Positions 14,925 to 22,921 of a stretch of DNA of 52,223 nt are shown one piece after another. The DNA comes from JBFXAM01 sp050184295. Lineage in GTDB: Bacteria; Planctomycetota; Phycisphaerae; UBA1845; Fen-1342. The stretch covers positions 1-52,223 of the forward strand of contig JBFXAM010000018.1 of NCBI GenBank assembly GCA_050184295.1. Reading direction: 5' to 3'. Each line of letters begins with the position of its first letter. Position 1 is the first letter of the stretch. The position numbers and the translations under genes were made by a program. The notes under the pieces were generated by a model, which saw only the letters and a program-made list of their open reading frames with translations, was not told the origin of the DNA and did not search any database.

Positions 14925-17096
14925 ATGCGCCGGGTCGCGCTCATGATCTCCCCGCTGCTGTGGGCAGTGGTAGCCGTCGGACAAACGCCGCCTGGCGCGA
15001 CGACCAGCCGCGCTGCCGCCGATCAGGCCGAGTCCGCGACGCAACCCGCGGCTTCGCAGCCGGGATCGACCGAGTCGCCTTCGGTGGCGCGGGTTAAGTT
15101 CCTGCGCGAGCACGCGGTCCCGATCCGCACGATCGACCCTGACGACGACGATTTCGCCGACCTGATGCCGCTGAAGGATGCCATCGGAACTGCGCGCGTG
15201 GTGGCGTTGGGCGAGCAGAGCCATGGCGACGGGGCGACCTTCCTGGCCAAGGACCGGCTGATCCGGTTCCTTCATCGCGAGATGGGGTTTGACGTGCTGG
15301 CGTGGGAGTCGGGGCTGTTTGATTGCTGGCGGGTCAACGAGGCGCTGCGCTCGGGGCGCGACGCGGAAGACGCCGGCCAAGTGGGCGTGTTCACGATCTT
15401 CTCCAACAGCGGGCATGTGGTGCCGGTGTTTGAATACGCGCAGCGCTCGCTGCGCACCGCGCGGCCGCTCGAGATCGCCGGCTTCGACGTGCAGTTCTCG
15501 GGGCAGGCGACCGGCGAGGCGCTCGGCGCGCACGTGCGTGATTTCTTCGCGCGCGTCGACCCGGTGCTCGCAGGCGATCGCGCCGCCGTCGGCCACGCGG
15601 ACCCGCTCGACTGGCTGCTGGCGCAGTTGCGGGCCGAATCGCCGGGCGGCAGCGTCGAGGAAGTCCAGGCCGCGCGCGACGCGGTCGCGCTTCTGATCGC
15701 GGCGCTCGACGAGCGCCGCGCCGAGTTCGAGCGAACCTACTCGCGACGCGAGATCGCGCTCACCCGGCGCGCCCTCGCGAACCTGCTCGCGTTCGACGAG
15801 ATGCGCCGCCAGCGCCCGACCGGTGCGCGCGACCCATCGGCGACCAACCTGCGCGACCGTGCCATGGCGGACAACGTCGCGTGGCTCGCGAACGAGTTTT
15901 ATCCCGATCGCAAGATCATCGTGTGGGCCGCGAGCTTCCACCTGATGCGCAACGCGGCCGCGATCGACGTGCTCGACGGGCGTTTGAGTTACGAATCGAC
16001 CGTGCCCATGGGTGACGGAGTCCACGCGGCGCTGAAGGATGACTATTACTCGGTCATGTTCGTCGCCGCCGAGGGCCGCGCCGGCGCGTGGCACTTCGGG
16101 CCGCGCGAACTCGCTGCGGCCCCCGACGACTCGCTCGAAGACCTCTTCCGGCGCACCGGCAATGCCTTCGCGTTTCTTGATTGCAAGCGCGCCCGGCACG
16201 CCCCGGGAGGCGCCTGGCTCCGCGACCCGGGACTGGTGGCACGGCCGCTGGGCTACACGCCGATGCGCTGCGACTGGACCGAGGTGTTCGACGCGGTGGT
16301 GTTCACGCGGACCATGTTCCCGAGCACCAAGGCCGGCGACGTGCCGGAAGGGACGCGCACCGCCAAGCCGCGCGACGACCTCGACCCGGTTCAGCGGCCG
16401 CTGCGCGACGCGCTGCAACGCTATCGCGAAGTGCTCGTCGGTTACGACCTCACCATCCGCGCCGTCCTGCCGGGCAAGCCGGCGAGTTGGTTCGACGCCG
16501 ACCGCCAGCGGGCCTACCCCACGCCGCAGGCCTGGCCCGACGTGCTCGGCTACGTCGAATCCAACCCGCGCCGCTATCGCACGTTTCGGCCCGGCGTCGA
16601 CACGTCCGCCGCCGGCGAGTACGCCCACTATGTATTGCCGGAGCCGTTCGCGGCGCCGCTGTTCACGAGCGGCTACGCGTCGATTGTCGCGCTGGCGGGC
16701 GTCGAAACCGCCGGCACGCTGACGGCGTCGAGCTACACGTCGTTCGTTTCGTGCGGAGCGATGGCGGGCACGCTCTTCTTCGGCAGCTACGCCACCCTGC
16801 TCGTGGAAGGCGACCTGAGCGGCAAGGTCACGGCGGACTCGTATTTCGCCGCCGTCGTGAAGGGTGATCTGAGCGGCGAAATGCTGCTGCGCAACAGCGC
16901 GATGGTGTACGTCGAAGGCAAGCTCACCGGACGTGTGCAGCTCGAAGGCGGCAAGATCGCGCTGCGGGGCCGCGTGCTCGCCGAGGAACTCAACCGCGTG
17001 GTCGGCGTCGGCGAAGTCTATCTCCAGGAGTCGGACCTCGCGCTGGGATATCACAATCTCAATGAGCTGCGCGTACTGGTGGGCCGCGCGCCCTGA
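14925..17096 (+). CDS. Exported erythromycin-esterase-family protein fused to a bactofilin-like beta-helix
   Basis: A 723-residue protein: signal peptide, then a Ser/Ala/Gln-rich linker (about 20-50), then the erythromycin-esterase/EreA-like hydrolase domain (about 60-460) with the signature VVALGEQSHGDGATF, DVLAWESGLFDCWRVNEAL and AASFHLMRN. The C-terminal 150 residues contain short strand-turn repeats (ASSYTSFVSCGAMAGTLFF, LLVEGDLSGKVTADSY, VVKGDLSGEMLLRNS, VYVEGKLTGRVQLEGGKI) like a bactofilin right-handed beta-helix. Family members hydrolyse macrolide lactones or unknown esters; antibiotic resistance cannot be claimed. The fusion is unusual. The central region (about 460-580) is unassigned. 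Confidence 0.85.
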   Translation: MRRVALMISPLLWAVVAVGQTPPGATTSRAAADQAESATQPAASQPGSTESPSVARVKFLREHAVPIRTIDPDDDDFADLMPLKDAIGTARVVALGEQSHGDGATFLAKDRLIRFLHREMGFDVLAWESGLFDCWRVNEALRSGRDAEDAGQVGVFTIFSNSGHVVPVFEYAQRSLRTARPLEIAGFDVQFSGQATGEALGAHVRDFFARVDPVLAGDRAAVGHADPLDWLLAQLRAESPGGSVEEVQAARDAVALLIAALDERRAEFERTYSRREIALTRRALANLLAFDEMRRQRPTGARDPSATNLRDRAMADNVAWLANEFYPDRKIIVWAASFHLMRNAAAIDVLDGRLSYESTVPMGDGVHAALKDDYYSVMFVAAEGRAGAWHFGPRELAAAPDDSLEDLFRRTGNAFAFLDCKRARHAPGGAWLRDPGLVARPLGYTPMRCDWTEVFDAVVFTRTMFPSTKAGDVPEGTRTAKPRDDLDPVQRPLRDALQRYREVLVGYDLTIRAVLPGKPASWFDADRQRAYPTPQAWPDVLGYVESNPRRYRTFRPGVDTSAAGEYAHYVLPEPFAAPLFTSGYASIVALAGVETAGTLTASSYTSFVSCGAMAGTLFFGSYATLLVEGDLSGKVTADSYFAAVVKGDLSGEMLLRNSAMVYVEGKLTGRVQLEGGKIALRGRVLAEELNRVVGVGEVYLQESDLALGYHNLNELRVLVGRAP

Positions 17097-17145
17097 CCGC
17101 CTCGACGGATTCGCCGCCGCGCGACCGGCGGCACGGAACCTGGGC

Positions 17146-17586
17146 ATGCCCGATTTCGAGCGTCACGTATTCGTGTGCGGCAACCAGCGCGAGCCGGGGC
17201 ATCCGCGCGGGTGCTGCGCCGAGAAGGACGCCGCCGCCGTCCGCAGCGCGCTCAAGGCGGCGATCAAACAACAGGGTCTGGGCGGGCGGGTGCGCGCGAA
17301 CGAGGCCGGTTGTCTCGACCAGTGCGAGCACGGCGTGACGATCGTCGTGTATCCCGAGCAGGTCTGGTACGGCTTTGTGCGCGCGGAGGACGTGGCGGAG
17401 ATCGTCGAGCAGCACTTGGTGCACGGGCGGCCGGTCGATCGGCTGCGGCTGGCGACGACGTGCGTGAATGTGAAGGCGTGTCCGCATCGGGTGCCCACGA
17501 CGCCGGCCGGCGCACCGTCGAGCGTCGCCGCGTCGAACACGGTGGCGCGGGCCGCGGCGCCGCCCGACGCCGGGACGGGTGGGTAG
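17146..17586 (+). CDS. Thioredoxin-like [2Fe-2S] ferredoxin
   Basis: A 146-residue protein starting MPDFERHVFVC. Cysteines 11, 23 (or 24), 56 and 60 fit the cluster-binding pattern of the thioredoxin-fold ferredoxins (C-x11-C...C-x3-C, with AGCLDQCEHGVTIVVYPEQVWYG typical of the family, here split as AGCLDQCEHG and VTIVVYPEQVWYG). Residues 61-105 complete the fold (VRAEDVAEIVEQHL). The last 40 residues (Pro/Ala-rich) are a non-conserved extension with two additional Cys at TTCVNVKACPH. Acts in electron transfer; partner unknown. The stop codon lies one base from the stop of the convergent HhH gene. Confidence 0.88.
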   Translation: MPDFERHVFVCGNQREPGHPRGCCAEKDAAAVRSALKAAIKQQGLGGRVRANEAGCLDQCEHGVTIVVYPEQVWYGFVRAEDVAEIVEQHLVHGRPVDRLRLATTCVNVKACPHRVPTTPAGAPSSVAASNTVARAAAPPDAGTGG

Positions 17587-17587
17587 C

Positions 17588-18685
17588 TCAGGCGGACTTG
17601 GCTTTGGAGCCGCGGCGGGTGTTCTTGCTGCGCGGCGTGGCGGCGGCATTGCGAGCGGATTTGGCAGGGCTGTCGGCCGTGTTCGAAGCGGTCCGGGCGG
17701 GCTTTGCCTCGGGGGTTGCGGCGGACTTCCCGGCGGCGTTCTTGGCGGACGGCGCATCGGCGCTGGGGGTTTTCGCGGCGGGCGACTTGCCGCGCGCCGC
17801 GCCCGAGGCGAGGGGCTTGGCGGCTTTTGCGCCGGGGGGCGCAGGCGGCCGGCGACCGGCGGCGGCCTGGCGCTTGGCTTGTCCGCCGGCAGCATTCGTG
17901 CGGCGTGACTTTGCGGCGGCGGGCTCGGCTTCCTCGTCCGCGTCGGCGTCCTTGGGGCTGTTGAAATCGATGAGCTGGAGCATGTTTCGCGACGTGCGAT
18001 CGGGCGGCACGCTGCGGATGTGCTCGACGTCGCCTTTGCGGACGGCGGCGCCCGTGTCGCTCCACGCCTGCTTGCGCAACAGCGCGACGAATTCGAGCGC
18101 GTCGTCGGCGCCGATCTGCCGCTCGAGGAACTGCTGCGCCTCGTCGAGCGTCGCGGCGGCGTCGACGATGCCGGCCTTCTTCGCGTAGGCCCACATCGCC
18201 TCGTCGAGCGGGATCGCGTGCTGCTGGAACCCGAGCAGGCGGATGCGCGCGCGGGTGTACGGTTCGAGGCCGTCGATGCTGTCGAGGTAGGCGCGGACTT
18301 CGCGGGCCGGCGCCCCGCTCAGGCGCTCGAGCGAGACCGTGTGCTCGGCCGCAAAAATCTTGTTCAGCGCGCGGGTGAGGTCCTCGCACTTGATCCGCAG
18401 GTCGGGGTACGCCGGCGCGCCGGCGTTCGCGCCGAGCGATTCGTTGAGGTGCTCGGCGAGCTCGAGCGGCGCGATGACGCGCAGCTCGTTGTAGTCGACG
18501 ACGATCGCGCGGAACTGCTCCAGCGCCTCGCGGGCCTTCGACTCGGGCACGTCGCGCGAGAAGATGCCCAGGATCAACTGCGAGATCGGATCACTGGTCG
18601 ACGGACGCGTCACTTTTCCGAGCTTGTTCCGCAGGCTCCGGAAAAGCTGCTTGACGCGCTGCGCACATTGCGTGGCGCCTTTCAT
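17588..18685 (-). CDS. Endonuclease III-like HhH protein with a histone-H1-like C-terminal tail
   Basis: A 365-residue protein. Residues about 28-215 resemble the HhH-GPD fold: DPISQLILGIFSRDVPESKA at the start and the hairpin LDSIDGLEPYTRARIRLLGF followed by AIPLDEAMWAYAKKAGIVD. The catalytic-site Asp (IPLDEAMW) is kept. The Lys of the usual LPGVGRKTA is replaced by Tyr (IDGLEPYTRA), and the [4Fe-4S] cysteines are absent, so it would be a monofunctional glycosylase or an inactive DNA binder. The last 110 residues are Lys/Ala/Pro-rich (for example AAGKSAATPEAKPARTAS), as in eukaryote-type H1 tails. Begins 3 bases after rbfA, with AGGAGG inside the rbfA end. Confidence 0.65.
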   Translation of the reverse strand: MKGATQCAQRVKQLFRSLRNKLGKVTRPSTSDPISQLILGIFSRDVPESKAREALEQFRAIVVDYNELRVIAPLELAEHLNESLGANAGAPAYPDLRIKCEDLTRALNKIFAAEHTVSLERLSGAPAREVRAYLDSIDGLEPYTRARIRLLGFQQHAIPLDEAMWAYAKKAGIVDAAATLDEAQQFLERQIGADDALEFVALLRKQAWSDTGAAVRKGDVEHIRSVPPDRTSRNMLQLIDFNSPKDADADEEAEPAAAKSRRTNAAGGQAKRQAAAGRRPPAPPGAKAAKPLASGAARGKSPAAKTPSADAPSAKNAAGKSAATPEAKPARTASNTADSPAKSARNAAATPRSKNTRRGSKAKSA

Positions 18686-18688
18686 GGC

Positions 18689-19288
18689 TCAGGCATCCTC
18701 CTGTCGACGCGGCGCGCGGCGCTCCGCGGCGCGCTCCTCCGTCGCGCGGTCGCCCCGCCGCGACGCGGTCGGATCCGCGTCGTCGAGCGCGTCGATCTCC
18801 GGCTCGTCCGCGTCGTCCTCGGCGGCGAACGCGGGGCGCTCGCCCATCTCCGCCATCAGCCGATCCAGCTCGTTGACCATCTCGGCTCCGCGGCGGACCG
18901 AGTCGTCGAGCCGGAAATCGAGCCGCGGGGCGATCCGCAGCGTGATCTGCTCGGCGACGACGTGCCGCAGCCGGCCGGCGCTGTGGCGCAAGGCGCGCAG
19001 ACACAGTTCCCGCCGCGCCTCCGGCGCCATGACGGTAACGTACACAAACGCGACCGCGAAGTCCGGGCTGATGGTGACGCGCGTGATCGAGGTCAACGGC
19101 TCGATGCGCGGGTCGCTGAGCTCGGTGCGCAGCGCGTTCGCAAGGATGTTCCGGATCAGGTTTCCGACTCGTTCGGTTCGTCGCGACACGGGAGCTGATT
19201 CGTCCGTTCGGGGTTCGGGGGGTCGGGGCGCGCCGCACCCGGGCGGCCCACCGTCGCGCGGCGCCGTCGCCGCGCGCGCTACATCCAT
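18689..19288 (-). CDS. rbfA: Ribosome-binding factor A with long acidic tail
   Basis: A 199-residue protein; the RbfA KH-like domain is at about 35-140 (RRTERVGNLIRNILANALRT, DPRIEPLTSITRVTISPDFA, VAFVYVTVMA). RbfA helps mature the 30S subunit at 16S rRNA helix 1. Ordinary RbfA is about 120-130 residues; here an acidic then basic tail (EDDADEPEIDALDDADPTAS) adds 60. The ATG at 19288 overlaps the end of the DUF503 gene (ATGGATGTAG), implying translational coupling. The conserved domain starts 35 codons later at a GTG, so the true start is uncertain. Confidence 0.88.
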   Translation of the reverse strand: MDVARAATAPRDGGPPGCGAPRPPEPRTDESAPVSRRTERVGNLIRNILANALRTELSDPRIEPLTSITRVTISPDFAVAFVYVTVMAPEARRELCLRALRHSAGRLRHVVAEQITLRIAPRLDFRLDDSVRRGAEMVNELDRLMAEMGERPAFAAEDDADEPEIDALDDADPTASRRGDRATEERAAERRAPRRQEDA

Positions 19289-19560
19289 TCGATCTCATAG
19301 TCGACCAGGGCCGCGTGCGGGTAGCGCCGAATCTCGTCGACGATCTTCGACAGCGCGCTCTCGACGAAGCGCGGCTCGTTCGCGATCATCGCAACGCCGA
19401 GCGTCGCCGCCTGGCGGTGGTCGAGGTCGTCGATCTCGGCGATCGAGACATTGTGCCGGGCGCCGAGGCGGTCCTTCAGACTCTTGGTCACGCGGCGCTT
19501 GTCCTTCAGGGACAGCGCCTCGAAGATCCCCAGCCGCACGCGCAGCACGCCGACCACCAA
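19279..19560 (-). CDS. DUF503 (YlxP-like) family protein
   Basis: About 93 residues: LVVGVLRVRLGIFEALSLKD, KRRVTKSLKDRL, NVSIAEIDDLDHRQAATLGV and ending DYEIEWM. The family classically sits between infB and rbfA, as here. It is linked by position to ribosome function; biochemical role unsettled. The start is taken as TTG at 19560 because GGAG lies 9 bases upstream; GTG at 19557 is an equal alternative. It begins 24 bases after the infB stop and overlaps rbfA. Confidence 0.85.
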   Translation of the reverse strand: MVVGVLRVRLGIFEALSLKDKRRVTKSLKDRLGARHNVSIAEIDDLDHRQAATLGVAMIANEPRFVESALSKIVDEIRRYPHAALVDYEIEWM

Positions 19561-19583
19561 TCGCAGCTTCTCCGCTACAGAAC

Positions 19584-22406
19584 TCAGCTCCGCGCGACCT
19601 CGACGATCTCGTACGCCTCGATGATGTCGGCGGGCTTCACGTCGTCGAAATTGGCGATCTTCACGCCGCACTCCAGCCCCGCCCGCACCTCGCGCGCGTC
19701 GTCCTTGAAGCGCTTCAGCGACTCGATCGAGCCCGACTCGAGCACCACGCGTCCATCGCGCACCAGCCGCACCTTGTGCGACCGCGCGATCGTGCCGTCC
19801 AGCACCTGGCAACCCGCGATCGTGCCGACGCGGCTGACGTGGAAGATCTGGCGGACCTCCACGCGGCCGCGCGTCTCCATCCGTTCCTCGGGCTCGAGCA
19901 GGCCGTGCAGCGCCTTGCGCAGGTCTTCGAGCAGGTCGTAGATGACGCGATACGCGCGAATCTCGACACCGACCTGGTCGGCCAACTGGCGGGCGCGCTC
20001 CTCGGCGATCACGGTGAACCCGATCAGGATGCCTTCGGAGGCCTGCGCGAGGCGCACGTCCGCCTCGGTGATCGCACCGACTCCGGAATGCAGCAGGCGC
20101 AGCTGGACGCCTTCGATCGAGCTGAACTCCTCGAGCTTCGGCAACAAGGCGTCGAGCGAGCCCTGCTTGTCGGCTTTGAGAATGATCGCGAGCTCGGCTT
20201 CTTCGCTGTCGTCGCCGGCGAAGAGCGCTTCGAGGGTGCGCGGCTTGCCGACCGCGCGCAGCGAGGCTTCGCGGCGTACGTGGGCGGCCTCGGCGGCGAT
20301 TTCCTTGGCCCGCGCGAGGTCGTCGATCGCGTAAAGCCGATCGCCGGTTCCAGGCACCGTTTCGAGGCCGAGCACTTCGACGGGGGTTCCGGGGCCGGCG
20401 TCCTTGAGGCGACGGCCCTTGTCGTCGATCAGAGCGCGGATGCGTCCGGCGCCGGGCCCGCAGACGACGATCTGGCCGGCCCGCAGCGTACCTTCGCGCA
20501 CCAGCACCTGCGCGACGACGCCTTGGCCCTCGCGCATCTGCGCGTCGATGACGACGGCGTGCGCCGGGACATCGGGATCGGCCTTGAGATCGAGCAGGTC
20601 GCTGAGCGTGCTGAGGTGCGCGATGAGGTCGTCGATGCCGATGTTGGCGGTGGCGCTGGTCTTGACGACGTCGGTTGTGCCGCCCCACTCGGTCGGAACG
20701 AGTTCGTGCTCGGAAAGCTGGCCGTAGACCTTGTTGAGGTCGACGCCGGGCAGGTCGATCTTGTTGAGCGCGACGACGATCGTGACGCCGGCGGCCTTCG
20801 CGTGGTTGATCGCTTCGACGGTCTGGGGCATGACGCCGTCGTCGGCGGCAACGACGAGCACGACGACGTCGGTGAGGTTGGCGCCGCGGGCGCGCATCGC
20901 GGTGAAGGCCTCGTGGCCGGGCGTGTCGATGAAGGTCACGTGCCAGTCGCCGCGATCGACGCGATAGGCGCCGATCGTCTGCGTGATGCCGCCGGCTTCC
21001 TTGGCGGCCACGTTCGTGCGCCGGATCGCGTCGAGCAGCGAGGTCTTGCCGTGGTCGACGTGGCCGAGCATCGCGACGACCGGCGGGCGCGGGCGAAGGT
21101 GCTTGCGTTCGCGCTGCTCGAACTCGTCCTCGATCGTCTCGAGCGCGGTCTTGGCGCGCGTGATCGTCACGGGAACGCCGAACTCGATGGAGAGCAGCTC
21201 GACCGTTTCGGCGTCGATCTGCTGGTTAATGGCCATGGGTTTGCCGGTCTGCTCCATCAGCTTGGCAAACACCTGGTTGAACGGGCGGCCGACCTTGGCG
21301 CAGAACTCCTTGATCGTGATAGGCGCCGTGATTTCGATGTCCCCCTTGCGCGCCCCCGGCGCCGCGGCCGGCGCGGACGTCGTTTGACGGCGCTTCTCGG
21401 CCGCCCGGCGATCGCGCAGACCGTGGCCCGTCGCGCTCGCGAGCCGCTCCTTGCGCTCCAGCAGATCCTGGTCGCGCCACTCGCGCATCCGCTCGACCAC
21501 GTCGCTCAGATTGCCATGCCGGCGCGGACTGCGGGTGCCACGCCGCGCCGCTTCGCGCTCTTCTTCCGTTTGCGGGCGACCACCGCGACCGCGCGGCGGC
21601 GGCGACCCGACCGGTCCCGGCGGCGGCGGCGGCGTGCCCGGGCGGCGTGTCGCGCCCGGCGGGCCGGCCGGACCCGACCAGGACGAGCGCGGTCGCGGGG
21701 GTGCTACGGGTTCGGGCGCTTCCATTCGAACGAGCCGCGGACCACGCAACTCCGCGGGTCGCGGAACGACCTGCGGGCCCGCGGGCTGCACGGACTCGGG
21801 CGGGGGCGCCGGGATGATCGGCTCGGCAGGTTTCGCAACCGGCGTGGACGCGGACGGCGCTACCGCCGCGATCTCGGCGGGAGGCTCCGCTTGCTCGACG
21901 TTCGGCGACAGGATCGCAGGCTCGGCTGCCGGCTCAACTGCGGGGGCGACAGGCGGCGCCGGCGGGGCGGCGGCGGCCGGCTTCGACACCGGCGCTTCGA
22001 CGGGGCGCTCCGTCACGGGGCGGGACGGCGGCGGCTCGACAATCGACTCGTCCGCCGCGGGCTTGCGTTCTGAATCCTCAGGCTCCTGCCCCGCGTCCCC
22101 CTCTTCGACGGCAATACCGCCCTCGTGATCGCGATCCGAGCCGTGGCCGTTAGCGCTCTCGCCCGCGGCGTGCGTCCGCGCACGGCGCTTCGGGAGCGCT
22201 GCGAGATCGACGGGCGCAGCCTCTTCGACCGAAGTCACATCGGCCCCAACGCTGAACCACTCCTTGATCGACTCGGCCAGGCCGAGCGAGATCGCAGCCA
22301 TGTGGTTCTTCAGGTCGATCCCCTCGGCCTTGCATTTGTCGAGGATGATCTTGCTGGGGATGCCGAGCTCTTTGGCGAGCGTGTGCAATCGAACGGTCTT
22401 GGCCAC
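19584..22406 (-). CDS. infB: Translation initiation factor IF-2
   Basis: A 940-residue protein. N-terminal IF2_N motif (VRLHTLAKELGIPSKIILDK), then about 300 residues of Pro/Ala/Glu-rich linker, a second IF2_N region (ITIKEFCAKVGRPFNQVFAK), and the G domain with P-loop GHVDHGKT, DTPGHEAF and NKIDL, then domains II, III and C2. IF-2 is the GTPase that places fMet-tRNA on the 30S and promotes subunit joining. GTG at 22406 is chosen because GGAG lies 6 bases upstream and it opens directly into the IF2_N motif. The common partner nusA is not upstream; the neighbour there is a divergent glycosyltransferase. Confidence 0.97.
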   Translation of the reverse strand: MAKTVRLHTLAKELGIPSKIILDKCKAEGIDLKNHMAAISLGLAESIKEWFSVGADVTSVEEAAPVDLAALPKRRARTHAAGESANGHGSDRDHEGGIAVEEGDAGQEPEDSERKPAADESIVEPPPSRPVTERPVEAPVSKPAAAAPPAPPVAPAVEPAAEPAILSPNVEQAEPPAEIAAVAPSASTPVAKPAEPIIPAPPPESVQPAGPQVVPRPAELRGPRLVRMEAPEPVAPPRPRSSWSGPAGPPGATRRPGTPPPPPGPVGSPPPRGRGGRPQTEEEREAARRGTRSPRRHGNLSDVVERMREWRDQDLLERKERLASATGHGLRDRRAAEKRRQTTSAPAAAPGARKGDIEITAPITIKEFCAKVGRPFNQVFAKLMEQTGKPMAINQQIDAETVELLSIEFGVPVTITRAKTALETIEDEFEQRERKHLRPRPPVVAMLGHVDHGKTSLLDAIRRTNVAAKEAGGITQTIGAYRVDRGDWHVTFIDTPGHEAFTAMRARGANLTDVVVLVVAADDGVMPQTVEAINHAKAAGVTIVVALNKIDLPGVDLNKVYGQLSEHELVPTEWGGTTDVVKTSATANIGIDDLIAHLSTLSDLLDLKADPDVPAHAVVIDAQMREGQGVVAQVLVREGTLRAGQIVVCGPGAGRIRALIDDKGRRLKDAGPGTPVEVLGLETVPGTGDRLYAIDDLARAKEIAAEAAHVRREASLRAVGKPRTLEALFAGDDSEEAELAIILKADKQGSLDALLPKLEEFSSIEGVQLRLLHSGVGAITEADVRLAQASEGILIGFTVIAEERARQLADQVGVEIRAYRVIYDLLEDLRKALHGLLEPEERMETRGRVEVRQIFHVSRVGTIAGCQVLDGTIARSHKVRLVRDGRVVLESGSIESLKRFKDDAREVRAGLECGVKIANFDDVKPADIIEAYEIVEVARS

Positions 22407-22921
22407 GCACGACTCCGAAAGACAAAGAAACGTCCCGCGGGAAACGCGACGGGCGCCCATGCGGCGCAGTTGGCGGCCGCGGCGCAGCGCTGCTTGCGCC
22501 GTCGATCCCGGCGCAGCACGCTGGCAACAATTCACCCGCGCCCGGCCGCCCAGACGTAAGGGCCGAGCCCCTCGGACGACAAGCCCGCCAGTTTCCCTTC
22601 TCTGTAAGATACCCGCAAAGTCCGATTTACGCCACTCCGTGACCCCATTCTTTGCTCGAATCGGTCGAACAGCGCTGCGCTCCACCTACGATGGCACGAC
22701 TCGTGTGCACGATTCCACCGCCCGCGCCTTCCATTCGGGCGCGCGCCCGGTCGATTGACACCGTGCCAACTCAGGCGTATCGTTGCTTGTTTCAGGCAGT
22801 TACCGACATCCGTCGAATCGTTGCGCGTCGTCGTCTGCCGCGCCCGGGCGTCCGGCGCTGCCCGTGGTTTCCACCGGATCGCCTTTCGCGAGGCATCCAA
22901 CACCGTCGCCCCTAGAGTCTC
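22407..22921. other. Divergent intergenic region between infB and the glycosyltransferase
   Basis: About 515 bases. No convincing gene. It contains a good rightward promoter candidate (22755-22783). For infB, TATCTT on the minus strand near 22605-22610 is a possible -10 element without a clear -35. Confidence 0.45.
22755..22783 (+). promoter_or_regulatory. Sigma-70-type promoter for the glycosyltransferase-GH57 pair
   Basis: Consensus TTGACA (22755-22760), a 17-base spacer, then TATCGT (22778-22783). Transcription would start near 22790 and leave a leader of about 130 bases before the ATG at 22922. Activity is inferred from sequence only. Confidence 0.5.

Noticed and set aside
14925..17096. 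Macrolide resistance
   Set aside because: Family membership alone does not show macrolide hydrolysis; the export signal and C-terminal fusion argue for another substrate.
18564..22073. Open frame of 1169 codons on the plus strand
   Set aside because: Antisense to infB, DUF503 and rbfA, whose identities are certain.
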